A stretch of 64,000 bases of DNA from an uncultured Amylibacter sp. (GTDB lineage Bacteria > Pseudomonadota > Alphaproteobacteria > Rhodobacterales > Rhodobacteraceae). Both the position numbers and the translations under genes were made by a program. The stretch spans positions 806,001 to 870,000 of the forward strand of contig OY365741.1 of the NCBI GenBank assembly GCA_959347425.1. Direction: 5' to 3'. Below, one piece after another: positions 17,814 through 26,887 of this stretch (its first letter is position 1; each line of letters starts with the position of its first letter). The notes under the pieces are model-generated. The model was given only the letters and a program-made list of their open reading frames with translations. It searched no databases and was not told the origin of the DNA.

Positions 17814-19025
17814 TCAAGAGGGGTTTTTGGTGGGTTTCTTGGCGGGGGTCTTGGCGGGTTTTGTAGCGGACTTATTGGCAGGTTTCTTGGCGGGTTTCTT
17901 GCCCGTTTTCTTAACTGTTTTCTTAACCGTCTCATAAGCAATCTTTGACCCGCCATCGCTGGGCTGAATATTCAAATACTGGGCGCGGTCGCCAAGGGAT
18001 TCAAACAAATGCGCCTCTGTCCCCGTCATCCACGCCTGCGCCCCAAGCGCGCAAATCTCATCATACAAAGCCGCACGGCGGGTTTCATCCAAATGCGCAC
18101 TGATTTCATCCAATAAAACCAATGGCGGAGTCGCGAAATCCTGCGACAAAGCCCGTGCCGAAGCCAGAATAACACTGATAAGCAACGCCTTTTGCTCGCC
18201 CGTGGAACACATATTCGCGGGCATCCCGCGGGCGCGATAAACCGCGTTCAAATCATCGCGATGCGGCCCAGCTAGCGAGCGCCCCGCCGCCATATCCAAC
18301 CTGCGATTATCACGCAAAGCCCGTGCCAAAGTTTCATAATCGGTAATCGGCGTGGTGCTATGTTTATTGGTTATCGACAAAACCGCCGTGGGAAACGCAC
18401 TGGTGGAGGCATTTTGTTCCGCCATAATCCGCGCCAAAGCCAACCCGCGATTCTGCCCGACCAACGCCCCCGCCTGTGCCATTTGCGTTTCAATCGCACT
18501 ATACCACGCGGGGTCTTGGATACCGTCCTTTAACAAACGGTTGCGCTCGCGCATCGCCCGATTATACGTCAGCGAACAATCGCCATGCTCTGGAATAAGG
18601 CTGAGCGTTAGGCGATCTAGGAATCGCCGCCGTCCTTCACTGCCCTCTTGCCAGAGCCTATCCATCGGCGGAGTCAGCCAGATAATCGGAATCAGTTGGG
18701 CAAGGCGCGTTTGTGCCACGGGCATATCATCAATGAAAACTTTACGCGTTGGCTCGCCTTCAAAAACGGTTTCTATATGATGCAGGGCTTGCGCGGTTTT
18801 AAGGCTAGCCTTAATCTTCCAGCCCAGATTATCGGGCTGGCGAATCATATCACGGGCAGTCGCACCCCGCAAACCTCGCCCAGGGGAAAGCAAAGAAATC
18901 CCCTCCAACACATTGGTTTTGCCCCCGCCGTTGGGTCCATAAATGGCAACAGGGCGGGGGTCAATGTTTAGCGTCGTGTTTTTGTGCGAACGCAGATAAG
19001 ACAGCGATAAAAGAGTAATCGCCAT
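17814..19025 (-). CDS. recF: DNA replication and repair protein RecF with a lysine/proline/alanine-rich tail
   Basis: RecF is an SMC-like ATPase that binds gapped DNA and loads RecA. In the 403-residue protein, Walker A is GPNGGGKTN near residue 30, the signature segment is CSTGEQKALLISVIL, and Walker B is LVLLDEISAHLDETRR. The last 36 or so residues (about 368-403) are an unusual basic tail of KKP, KKT and KTPAKK units resembling histone H1-like tails; normal RecF proteins of about 360-380 residues lack it. It lies 9 bases after dnaN. The tail may add non-specific DNA binding (inference). Confidence 0.93.
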   Translation of the reverse strand: MAITLLSLSYLRSHKNTTLNIDPRPVAIYGPNGGGKTNVLEGISLLSPGRGLRGATARDMIRQPDNLGWKIKASLKTAQALHHIETVFEGEPTRKVFIDDMPVAQTRLAQLIPIIWLTPPMDRLWQEGSEGRRRFLDRLTLSLIPEHGDCSLTYNRAMRERNRLLKDGIQDPAWYSAIETQMAQAGALVGQNRGLALARIMAEQNASTSAFPTAVLSITNKHSTTPITDYETLARALRDNRRLDMAAGRSLAGPHRDDLNAVYRARGMPANMCSTGEQKALLISVILASARALSQDFATPPLVLLDEISAHLDETRRAALYDEICALGAQAWMTGTEAHLFESLGDRAQYLNIQPSDGGSKIAYETVKKTVKKTGKKPAKKPANKSATKPAKTPAKKPTKNPS

Positions 19026-19034
19026 AACATCAAA

Positions 19035-20153
19035 TTAGACACGCATCGGCATAACGACATAAAGCGTGGAATCGTCTTTGCCTTCTTGAATTAACGCGGG
19101 GTCGCTGTTTGTGTTAAACATAAAAATCGCGTTGTCTTTTTCAATTTGATTGGCGATTTCCAACAGATACTTGGCGTTAAAGCCAATTTCCATCGGTGTT
19201 TTATCGTAGGCAACACCCAGTTCCTCCTCCGCAGCACCCGAATCGGGGGCAGACACGGATAGCACCAGCTTGTCATTTTCAATGTTCATTTTAACGGCGC
19301 GAGAGCGTTCCGATGAAATGGTCGCAACCCGATCAACGGCACGTTCCAAATCTTTCGCATCCACTTCCATACGATTGGGATTATCCTTTGGAATAACCCG
19401 ATTGTAATCGGGGAAAGAGCCGTCAATGACTTTGGAAGTCAGGGTCAATTCTGCTGAAGCAAACCGAACTTTAGTCTCTGACACGGACACGGCAATTTTG
19501 CTATCATCCTCTTCCAGCAAGCTGCGCATTTCGCCGACGGTTTTACGGGGGACAATAACGCTTGGCATATCCTTGGCACCTTTTGGCAATTCGGCATCAA
19601 TCCGCGCCAATTTATGACCATCGGTTGCAACGCAACGAAGGACATCTTTACCATCCCTATCCGCCTTGTGCATATAAACACCGTTCAGGTAATACCGCGT
19701 TTCTTCGGTTGAAATAGCGAATTTTGATTTGTCAAACAAACGGCGCAAAACCTGCGCGGGGGCAGAAAAATTACACTGATATTCACTGCTGGCCATAATT
19801 GGGAAATCATCGCGTGGCAGGGTGGTGAGTTTGAAATGCGAGCGACCGGCGCTGACATGCATCAGGTTCGTTGCTTCATCGGTGTATAATTGCACCATCG
19901 CACCCTCTGGCAATTTGCGCACGATTTCATAAAGAGTATGCGCGGACACAGTAATCGCCCCAGCGGTTTCCACCATGCCAGTGATTTTGCTGATGATTTC
20001 AATATCCAAATCGGTTGTGCGAAAGCTGATACCGTCGCCTTCTGCCTCAATCAATACGTTTGATAAAATAGGCAAGGTTGTGCGCCGTTCAACGACGGAT
20101 TGGGCTTGCCCCATTGCTTTTAATAAAAAATTGCGTTCAACACTGACTTTCAT
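19035..20153 (-). CDS. dnaN: DNA polymerase III beta subunit (sliding clamp)
   Basis: This ring-shaped processivity clamp has 372 residues. I chose the ATG at 20153 because it has AGGAGAG upstream and gives the standard alphaproteobacterial N-terminus MKVSVERNFLLKAMGQAQSV. The open frame extends 23 residues further with a TKP-rich stretch that I do not accept. Three clamp domains follow in order, ending in the usual LYVVMPMRV. It lies between dnaA and recF, in the standard dnaA-dnaN-recF order on one strand. Confidence 0.96.
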   Translation of the reverse strand: MKVSVERNFLLKAMGQAQSVVERRTTLPILSNVLIEAEGDGISFRTTDLDIEIISKITGMVETAGAITVSAHTLYEIVRKLPEGAMVQLYTDEATNLMHVSAGRSHFKLTTLPRDDFPIMASSEYQCNFSAPAQVLRRLFDKSKFAISTEETRYYLNGVYMHKADRDGKDVLRCVATDGHKLARIDAELPKGAKDMPSVIVPRKTVGEMRSLLEEDDSKIAVSVSETKVRFASAELTLTSKVIDGSFPDYNRVIPKDNPNRMEVDAKDLERAVDRVATISSERSRAVKMNIENDKLVLSVSAPDSGAAEEELGVAYDKTPMEIGFNAKYLLEIANQIEKDNAIFMFNTNSDPALIQEGKDDSTLYVVMPMRV

Positions 20154-20290
20154 TTTTTTCTCTCCTAAGTCTTTTGTTTTGGTGGGTTTGGTGGGTTTGG
20201 TTGGTTTTTTTTCTTTGGTCATTTTACTGGTCTCTCTTTTACATGGATTGTTATAGGGGGTTAAGGGTTAAGCGTCAAGGGCAAAAACGA

Positions 20291-21697
20291 TTATCGTTCC
20301 AATATCACCCGCAAGGCCTCGCGGTCTTGGGCGATTCGGGTATCATTGGTGCACAGTTCCTCTATCTTTCTTACCGCATGAATAACGGTGGTATGGTCGC
20401 GTCCGCCAAAATGCCGCCCGATTTCGGGCAGGGATTTCTGGGTTAATTTCTTTGCCAGATACATTGCCATTTGACGCGGGCGAGCAACCTCCCGCGCACG
20501 GCGGGGTGATAAAATATCGCTGGTGGTAAGGTTATAGTGTTCGGTGACGGTGCGAATAATATCCTCCATGCGAATCAGGCGGTGCGTGGAACGCAGAATA
20601 TCCGCCAAACATTCCGCCGCCATGGGTTGGCTGATTTCGCGCCCAATAAGCTCGCCAAAGGCATAGAGGCGATTTAACACACCCTCCAAAACCCGCACAT
20701 TGGCGGATATTTTATCGGCTATGAATTCCAAAACTCCATCGGCAAAGACAATCTGCGGATTGTTTTTTTGATAGGCGGTGACCTTGGCGGTTAAAATCCC
20801 AAGACGCAAGTTATAATCGGTCGGGTGCAAATCCACAATCAACCCCGATTGTAGGCGGGATTTTATCCGCTCTTCCAGTCCGTCAATTTCACTGGGGGTT
20901 CTATCGGCAGAGATAATAATTTTCTTATCCGCGTTGGCTAGGGCGTTAAAGGTGTGAAAGAATTCATCTTGCGTCGAGTTCTTACCCGCGATAAACTGCA
21001 CATCATCAATCATCAAAACATCGACAGAGCGAAACATTTCCTTAAAGGCATGGGTGTCTTTGAACCGCAGGGCTTGGACGAATTTGAACATAAACTGTTC
21101 CGCCGATAGGTATAAAATCCGCGCGTTTGCCTTGCGTGATTTGATATCCCAAGCGATGGCATGCATCAGGTGGGTTTTGCCGAGGCCAACCCCGCCGTAC
21201 ATGAATAAGGGGTTAAAATTGGTTTCATCGGTTTGGGCTGCCCGTTGGGCGGCGGCATAAGCCAGCTGATTCGGCACCCCAACGATAAACTTTTCAAAGG
21301 TGAGGTTTTTATTCAGCTTGGTTGAGGGCAAAGCGGAGGACGGACTATCATCGTTATTGCTAGAGGGATTCGCGGGGTTATGGGATTGGGCTGGCGATGT
21401 TGGATGCGGTGTTGCGCCCATGTTTTCTTGGGTAGTGGTTTCTTGGGCGGGCGCAGTCGCAAGACAGAATTCCAATCGTGACGTGCTCTGCCCGTAGGTT
21501 GTTAATAACGCGCAGACTCGGTTGCCATAATTACGCGATACCCAGTTGCCAAAGAACAATGTCGGAGCGGATAAAACCGCCAGTCCATCTTCGCAAGACA
21601 CCAACGCCATCGGTGCTATCCAATTCTTAAATGCGCCTTCGCCGATTTCTGTGCGCAATGCAGATTGAACATTTTTCCAAACATCATCAAGCGTCAT
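20291..21697 (-). CDS. dnaA: Chromosomal replication initiator DnaA
   Basis: DnaA is an AAA+ ATPase that opens oriC. The protein has 468 residues: an N-terminal DnaB/DiaA-interaction domain (about 1-80), a low-complexity linker rich in S, P, N and A (about 85-130), an AAA+ domain with Walker A GGVGLGKTHLMHA and Walker B VDVLMIDDVQFIAGK, and a C-terminal DNA-binding domain with the DnaA signature FGGRDHTTVIHAVRKIEEL. Two GANTC sites (21767-21771 and 21785-21789) lie in its upstream region, as would fit CcrM-linked control of dnaA known in Caulobacter; that link is inferred. Confidence 0.97.
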   Translation of the reverse strand: MTLDDVWKNVQSALRTEIGEGAFKNWIAPMALVSCEDGLAVLSAPTLFFGNWVSRNYGNRVCALLTTYGQSTSRLEFCLATAPAQETTTQENMGATPHPTSPAQSHNPANPSSNNDDSPSSALPSTKLNKNLTFEKFIVGVPNQLAYAAAQRAAQTDETNFNPLFMYGGVGLGKTHLMHAIAWDIKSRKANARILYLSAEQFMFKFVQALRFKDTHAFKEMFRSVDVLMIDDVQFIAGKNSTQDEFFHTFNALANADKKIIISADRTPSEIDGLEERIKSRLQSGLIVDLHPTDYNLRLGILTAKVTAYQKNNPQIVFADGVLEFIADKISANVRVLEGVLNRLYAFGELIGREISQPMAAECLADILRSTHRLIRMEDIIRTVTEHYNLTTSDILSPRRAREVARPRQMAMYLAKKLTQKSLPEIGRHFGGRDHTTVIHAVRKIEELCTNDTRIAQDREALRVILER

Positions 21698-21979
21698 TCT
21701 TACAAACCTTCTTGTTACGATTGACGCTGTACCTATCCGACTTATTTCGGATATTCATATTTTGGCGAATCACCACACGCACCCGATTCGGGGGGGATAA
21801 AAGGCGGTTCGGCTCACAGAAAAATCACCTTAATGTATCGACCTATCTTATTGAAAAAAGACAAATTAGGATGAAACGGTTTCCCGAAATATTTGGCAGT
21901 AGCGTGAATCTTGTCACGTATTAGTAGGTTAACAATACAACAATTTCGGGGGGATTATCAAGGGCTAAAAGAGAGAATT

Positions 21980-22362
21980 TTACACAAAAGTGATAAAAAT
22001 TTTCTTTTGTTAAGTATTTGTTTTATATGGATTTTTTGTGGATAAACCATAAAAAACCACAGCCCATAAACCTCCGCGAAAGCGGACGGTTTGACTGTGG
22101 TATTTTTAACCTTGTGCGACCCAGCCCAAAGCCATGGCGCATTTGATAAAGAATACCGTCTATGGGCATGGGATGCAAGGGGTGAAAAAATATTTATCCG
22201 CATGTTTTGTGCGATTTTTCACTTTTTTTCACTTTTGTGAAATTTCTTTGGGGATATAATTTTTATTGTAAAACTATTACAATTTTATCGCGGGGCGGGA
22301 ATCGGCGAATCACCAACATAAGGCTAAAGCCTTATGGTTAAGCTATGCACAAATTATGCACC
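21980..22362. other. Candidate replication origin or DnaA-controlled region between dnaA and rpsT
   Basis: This 656-bp gap upstream of dnaA is AT-rich. It holds one perfect DnaA box (TGTGGATAA, 22037-22045) and three one-mismatch boxes: TTATCCGCA (22194-22202), CTATGCACA (22343-22351) and TTATGCACC (22354-22362). A stretch of T-rich, easily melted sequence lies at 21990-22036. Many genes to the left run on the minus strand and many to the right on the plus strand. A dnaA-adjacent oriC is plausible. Many Alphaproteobacteria use an origin next to hemE, but here hemE (42526) shares only about 90 bp with divergent hemC. Confidence 0.4.
22051..22107. terminator. Long hairpin with T-runs on both strands (bidirectional terminator)
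   Basis: Nested stems CCACAG/CTGTGG (22057-22062 and 22095-22100), AAACC/GGTTT and CCGC-gaaa-GCGG form one long hairpin with a GAAA tetraloop. On the plus strand it is followed by TATTTTT and on the minus strand by TTTTTTATGG, so it can end transcription both ways. On the minus strand it would stop read-through from rpsT into the possible origin and dnaA. On the plus strand no gene precedes it, which leaves room for a short unannotated transcript. Confidence 0.6.
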
Positions 22363-22620
22363 CAGAGCCTTCACCCGTGCCGACAAACGCGACATTTTCC
22401 GTGATGCGGTGTTTTTATGCAAAACACCTTTTGTCACACCGCGCATCAATTCTGGTTGCGCTTCTTTTAACGCAGTCCGCGCGGCGGTCTGGTCTTTTTG
22501 CTCTATCGCAGCCTCAACACGACGCAGGTGCGTACGCAGGCGAGACAGCCGATTTTTATTAACTTCCGTGCGCCGAATGATTTGACGTGCGCGTTTTTTG
22601 GCTTGTGGTGAATTGGCCAT
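22354..22620 (-). CDS. rpsT: 30S ribosomal protein S20
   Basis: This is a small basic protein of the 30S subunit that binds 16S rRNA, 88 residues, the normal length. The start at 22620 gives [13 protein letters not shown], the standard S20 N-terminus; the open frame upstream is not needed. The C-terminal [23 protein letters not shown] matches the family. Just past the stop is a perfect inverted repeat CATAAGGCT-AA-AGCCTTATG (22317-22336). Placement beside dnaA and near mutM is conserved in Alphaproteobacteria. Confidence 0.96.
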   Translation of the reverse strand: MANSPQAKKRARQIIRRTEVNKNRLSRLRTHLRRVEAAIEQKDQTAARTALKEAQPELMRGVTKGVLHKNTASRKMSRLSARVKALGA

Positions 22621-22718
22621 GATGTGTATTCCTCTGTATCCCGAAGTGGTTTCAAAAATAATAGCCCCGTTTAGGGCAGAATTTAGCAAAGGTCAAGAGG
22701 CAAATATCGCTTTACGGG

Positions 22719-23585
22719 CTATTTTTGACATTTTGGGCAATAAAAGGTCGACCGATTGGATTGAACGATTCGCCGAATCACGCCAGAACACCGATTCGCA
22801 CCAGACTGATTCGCTACCTGATTCGGTAAAAGATTCGCCAAACACCCCTCGCCCTCGCGCCCATAGGCATTAAAATGATGTTGAAAATGCCCCCAATCGC
22901 CACTGGTTTGGCGGTGGTCTTTCAGGCTTGACCCGCCCGCGACAATCGCCCGTTCCAATACATCGCGAATCGCCACACATAACCGCGACAGCCGAGGTCG
23001 CCCAATCCGCCCAGCCGCCCGAATCGGGGATATTTGGGCGTGCCACAAAGCCTCACAAACATAAATATTCCCCAACCCCGCGATAATCCGCTGATCCAAA
23101 AGCGCGGTTTTTATCGGCACAGCCCTGCCCGCAAAAGCCCCCGCCAAATAAGCATCATTAAAATGATTGCCCAGAGGCTCTACCCCCATTCCCACCAGCA
23201 AACGATGCAAATCGGCCTTATCTGTCTGTATCAAATCCAACGCACCGAATCGCCGCGGGTCGTTAAAAATAACCCGCCCACCATTATCCAAATCCAAAAC
23301 AACATGGTCGTGTTTGCCCAAATCCCCCGGCCCAGCAGACACCAGAACCGAGCCTGACATACCCAAATGAATCAACAAACTCTGCCCACTATCCAAATCG
23401 CACAGGATATATTTACCCCGCCGATGCAGATGAATCACACGCACCCCACGCAACCGCCCCGCCATATCCGCAGGGAAAGGATAGCGCAACCCCGCACGGC
23501 GAACTTCCGCGCCGACAATCCGCCGCCCCAGCAAGGCGGGGGTCAACCCGCGCATAACGGTTTCAACTTCTGGCAATTCGGGCAT
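22719..23585 (-). CDS. mutM: Formamidopyrimidine-DNA glycosylase with an expanded zinc finger
   Basis: MutM removes 8-oxoguanine and related lesions and nicks the site. The 288-residue protein starts [10 protein letters not shown], with the catalytic Pro2 and Glu3, and has the helix-two-turn-helix (about 165-215). The C-terminal zinc finger should be C-x2-C-x16-C-x2-C. Here it is Cys248-x17-Cys266-x16-Cys283-x2-Cys286, an extra 15 residues made of NL-NQ-NQ-NR repeats and encoded by four near-copies of GCGAATC at 12-15 bp spacing. The rest of the finger ([19 protein letters not shown]) is intact. Activity may be retained if the loop is tolerated. Confidence 0.93.
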   Translation of the reverse strand: MPELPEVETVMRGLTPALLGRRIVGAEVRRAGLRYPFPADMAGRLRGVRVIHLHRRGKYILCDLDSGQSLLIHLGMSGSVLVSAGPGDLGKHDHVVLDLDNGGRVIFNDPRRFGALDLIQTDKADLHRLLVGMGVEPLGNHFNDAYLAGAFAGRAVPIKTALLDQRIIAGLGNIYVCEALWHAQISPIRAAGRIGRPRLSRLCVAIRDVLERAIVAGGSSLKDHRQTSGDWGHFQHHFNAYGREGEGCLANLLPNQVANQSGANRCSGVIRRIVQSNRSTFYCPKCQK

Positions 23586-23666
23586 AACGGGTCTTTATTG
23601 TTTGGGCGGACATGTGGTATAGAGTCGCCTAACGCTATCACGCCACGCACCGCTTGGCAAGGTTTT

Positions 23667-24431
23667 ATGAAAGTTAGGCACATGAAAAACGATTCCGCGA
23701 CAACCAGTTTCGGTTTTAAAACCATCCGCGAATCGGCGAAAGCTGGTATGGTGGCGGATGTTTTTACCAGAGTTGCCGCGAACTATGACACGATGAATGA
23801 TGTTATGTCTTTGGGAGTCCATCGTATTTGGAAGGATATGATGATTGATTGGCTGGCACCACGGGATTCGCAACATCTGCTGGATGTGGCGGGGGGTACG
23901 GGCGACATAGCCTTTCGGTTTTTGAACCGTGCGCCGAATTCCACCGCCGTGATTGCCGATATGACCCTTGCTATGCTGGATGCGGGGGCGGCGAGGGCGG
24001 CCGCAAAGAACCTGACCGACCGCGCCGATTGGGTTTGTGCCGATGCGATGAGCTTGCCGTTTAAGGATGATACCTTTGATGTTTATACGATGAGCTTTGG
24101 CATTCGCAATGTCACCTCCATTACCAAAACCCTGACGGAAGCCCACCGAGTCCTCAAAATCGGCGGTCGTTTGATGATACTAGAATTCGCGCATTTATCC
24201 TTGCCCGCCTTGCAACGGGCGTATGATGCCTATTCGTTTAATGTGATTCCCGCAATGGGGCAGATGATAGCCAAAGACCGCGACAGCTATCAATACCTCG
24301 TTGAATCCATCCGCAAATTCCCCAAACAAGACGATTTCCTACAAACAATTCGCGATTGCGGGTTTGGCTGTGCGAAATACCGTAATTTATCCTTTGGCAT
24401 AGCCGCCCTCCATTCCGCGTGGAAGATATAA
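23667..24431 (+). CDS. ubiE: Ubiquinone/menaquinone biosynthesis C-methyltransferase
   Basis: UbiE is an SAM-dependent methyltransferase that methylates the quinone ring at carbon 2 (2-polyprenyl-6-methoxybenzoquinol). The ATG at 23667 has AAGG upstream and gives 254 residues; a second ATG at 23682 is possible. SAM-binding motif [15 protein letters not shown] lies near residue 67. The family motifs [20 protein letters not shown] and [31 protein letters not shown] are clear. The stop overlaps the ubiB start (TAATG), so the two are co-translated. It diverges from mutM across about 80 bases. Confidence 0.95.
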   Translation: MKVRHMKNDSATTSFGFKTIRESAKAGMVADVFTRVAANYDTMNDVMSLGVHRIWKDMMIDWLAPRDSQHLLDVAGGTGDIAFRFLNRAPNSTAVIADMTLAMLDAGAARAAAKNLTDRADWVCADAMSLPFKDDTFDVYTMSFGIRNVTSITKTLTEAHRVLKIGGRLMILEFAHLSLPALQRAYDAYSFNVIPAMGQMIAKDRDSYQYLVESIRKFPKQDDFLQTIRDCGFGCAKYRNLSFGIAALHSAWKI

Positions 24432-25948
24432 TGCGTGGTCCTCACAATATATGGCGGTTAATCCGTGCAGGGGCAACCTTTGAACGCACGGGGGCAATGC
24501 GTACCCTGCTGGATTTGATAGAAGCTCCGCGGGCGATTCGGATATTGGCACGAGGACTTGGCGCACCGTTTCAAATTCTGGGGTTGCGGGGTGATGCCAC
24601 CCATCCGCCTATGTTACGGGCGATTATCGCGCTTGGACCAGCCTATATTAAATTCGGGCAGTTGCTATCCACTCGCCCTGATGTTGTCGGGGTGGCACTG
24701 GCAGAGGAGTTAAAAATCCTGCAAGACCGCTTGCCCGCCTTTGCCCAATCCACCGCGATAGCGGAAGTGGAAAAGGAACTGGGAATAACCCTCACCGATA
24801 TTTTCACCGACTTTACCCCGCCTGTCGCGGCCGCCTCCATAGCCCAAGTCCATAAGGCAACCTTACGTGAAACCGGGCAACAGGTTGCGATAAAAATCCT
24901 TCGCCCGAATATCGAACGCGATTTTGCCCGTGATGTGAATGCCTTTAATTTTGCCGCCGCGATGGTGGAATGGCTTGCCCCGAAAACCCGCCGTTTGCGA
25001 CCGAAAGCCGTGACCGCCCATTTTGAACATATAGTGCGGAATGAATTGGATTTAAGGCAAGAGGCAGCCTTGGCGGATGAATTCGCCCATAACACGGCTG
25101 GGGATGCGGGGTTTGGCGTGCCGAAGGTGCTCTGGCCGCTCTGTGCGCGGCGGGTTATGACGGCGGAGTGGGTTGATGGGCTATCGCTGGGGGATATAAA
25201 GGGTTTGCGTAAATCAGGCAGGGATTTGCCGGATTTGGGCGCGCGGATTATTACGATGTTTTTGCGTCATGCTCTGCGAGATGGGTTGTTTCACGGCGAT
25301 ATGCATCAGGGCAATTTGAAATTGAACGAGGCGGGGGATTTGGTCGCCTTGGATTTTGGCATTATGGGGCGGATTGATGAATATACTCGGCGGGTGTATG
25401 CGGAGATTTTGATGGGTTTTATTACCAAGGATTATCGCAGAATTGCTGAGGTGCATTTTGAAGCGGGCTATGTCCCGCAGGGGCAAGACGTGATGGCGTT
25501 TGCCCAAGCCTTGCGGTCGGTGGGCGAGCCTATATTTGGGCAATCCGCCGATAAGATTTCCATGGCGCGGTTGCTGGCGCATTTGTTTGAGGTGACGGCG
25601 CAGTTTGGCATGGAAACCCGAACAGAGCTGATTTTATTGCAACGGACTATGGTAGTGGTGGAGGGTGTGGCAAGGACGCTAAACCCCGATTTGAACCTAT
25701 GGACTGTGGCAAAGCCAGAGGTGGAAACGTATATTAAAAACCATCTGGGCGCGGCGGGGATGATACGCGATGGGGTGCGCGTGATGCAATCCTTGGCGCG
25801 GTTAGGGCCGAAACTGCCCGCGATGATTGACGATTGGGAATCGCGGATGAAAGCGGATGTGCCTGTGCGGGGTAAGTCTTTCTGGGTGCGTTTGGGATGG
25901 TTTGTGCTGGCGGTTGGTGTTGCCGTTGGTTTGGTTATTAGTTTCTAA
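24431..25948 (+). CDS. ubiB: Ubiquinone biosynthesis regulatory kinase-like protein UbiB
   Basis: UbiB is an ABC1/ADCK-family atypical kinase needed for ubiquinone synthesis, anchored in the inner membrane. The protein has about 505 residues. The KxGQ motif is in IKFGQLLSTRPD (near residue 73), the alanine-rich loop in PVAAASIAQVHKA, the catalytic-site GDMHQGNLKL near 285 and LDFGIMGRID near 305. A C-terminal hydrophobic segment (SFWVRLGWFVLAVGVAVGLVISF) is the usual membrane anchor. It overlaps ubiE by one base. Confidence 0.94.
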   Translation: MRGPHNIWRLIRAGATFERTGAMRTLLDLIEAPRAIRILARGLGAPFQILGLRGDATHPPMLRAIIALGPAYIKFGQLLSTRPDVVGVALAEELKILQDRLPAFAQSTAIAEVEKELGITLTDIFTDFTPPVAAASIAQVHKATLRETGQQVAIKILRPNIERDFARDVNAFNFAAAMVEWLAPKTRRLRPKAVTAHFEHIVRNELDLRQEAALADEFAHNTAGDAGFGVPKVLWPLCARRVMTAEWVDGLSLGDIKGLRKSGRDLPDLGARIITMFLRHALRDGLFHGDMHQGNLKLNEAGDLVALDFGIMGRIDEYTRRVYAEILMGFITKDYRRIAEVHFEAGYVPQGQDVMAFAQALRSVGEPIFGQSADKISMARLLAHLFEVTAQFGMETRTELILLQRTMVVVEGVARTLNPDLNLWTVAKPEVETYIKNHLGAAGMIRDGVRVMQSLARLGPKLPAMIDDWESRMKADVPVRGKSFWVRLGWFVLAVGVAVGLVISF

Positions 25949-25960
25949 CGATTGATTTTA

Positions 25961-25979
25961 GCCCTTCGGGGGTTTTTTA
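25961..25979 (+). terminator. Short terminator-like hairpin after ubiB
   Basis: CCC-ttcg-GGG with flanking G and a run of six T (25973-25978) lies 12 bases after the ubiB stop. The stem is short, so termination may be weak. It is the only such signal before trcR. Confidence 0.4.
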
Positions 25980-26126
25980 TAGGAATTCATAGGATATAGA
26001 TGCGTTTTGATAGGATAATGTAGGATTTTAGGGGGGTTTTAGGGGGTTGCCTTTTGTTAAAAACCCGCTATAACGCGGTTAAGATTTTGTCTTTTTAACC
26101 ATACAGCACACAACAAAGGATTGCTT

Positions 26127-26870
26127 ATGCCCCTACCTATTATGGCTCGTGCCACCGCCGTTTGGCTGGTGGATAATACAACCTTAACCTTTAAACAGAT
26201 TTCTGACTTTTGCGGTTTGCATGAGCTAGAAGTGCATGCAATCGCCGATGATGACACGGGTGTATCAATGAAGGGGTTCGATCCGATTTCCAATAATCAA
26301 TTAACGCGAGAGGAGATTTCGCGCGGTGAGGCTTCGCCGATTTACAAGTTGCAATTAATGGATAATCCAGTGACCAAGGGTGAGGAAAAACGCCGTGGTC
26401 CGCGTTATACGCCTTTATCCAAACGCCAAGACCGCCCTGCTGGGATTTTGTGGTTGGTGAAGTTTCACCCCGAATTATCCGATGTGCAGATATCAAAACT
26501 GGTCGGCACGACCAAGCCAACTATCAAAGCGATGCGCGAGCGTACCCATTGGGATATCAACAATATCCAACCGATTGACCCTGTTGCCTTGGGTCTCTGC
26601 AAGCAGGTTGATTTACACGCGGCGGTTGAAAAGGCTGTTGCGAAAATGAAGAAGGATGGCACGATGCCTGTGCAGGATTTGGAGGGCGAAGGGCTGGTGA
26701 ATGTTGAGGAATCTTTGGGTATGGCTGGCGATCAAAAGATGCCCAGCGCGATTAGCGGATTAGAGAATTTTTCCTTTGGTGCGGAGGCGAATTCTGATGA
26801 TTCTGAGGGCGATTCTAACGCCCCAAAAGACGCAGAAGCGTTGTTTAATTTGCCGAAATCTAGCAAATAA
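26127..26870 (+). CDS. trcR: Cell-cycle transcriptional regulator TrcR (DUF1013 family)
   Basis: This is an alphaproteobacteria-specific DUF1013 protein of about 247 residues. The ATG at 26127 has AAAGGA upstream; an in-frame TTG at 26121 is ignored. The N-terminal half (ATAVWLVDNTTLTFKQISDFCGLHELEVHAIADDD) is a sigma-like/helix-turn-helix segment. The middle (GILWLVKFHPELSDVQISKLVGTTKPTIKAMRERTHWD) is a second helix-turn-helix-like region. The tail is acidic and serine-rich. Work on this family links it to cell-cycle transcription in Caulobacter-type bacteria; the role here is by homology. Confidence 0.88.
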   Translation: MPLPIMARATAVWLVDNTTLTFKQISDFCGLHELEVHAIADDDTGVSMKGFDPISNNQLTREEISRGEASPIYKLQLMDNPVTKGEEKRRGPRYTPLSKRQDRPAGILWLVKFHPELSDVQISKLVGTTKPTIKAMRERTHWDINNIQPIDPVALGLCKQVDLHAAVEKAVAKMKKDGTMPVQDLEGEGLVNVEESLGMAGDQKMPSAISGLENFSFGAEANSDDSEGDSNAPKDAEALFNLPKSSK

Positions 26871-26887
26871 AATCCCTTATTTTCCCC

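Noticed and set aside
20154..20222. 23-residue TKP-rich N-terminal extension of dnaN
   Set aside because: The ATG at 20153 has a proper ribosome binding site and gives the standard clamp N-terminus; the extension comes from repetitive GGTTTGGTG DNA in the leader.
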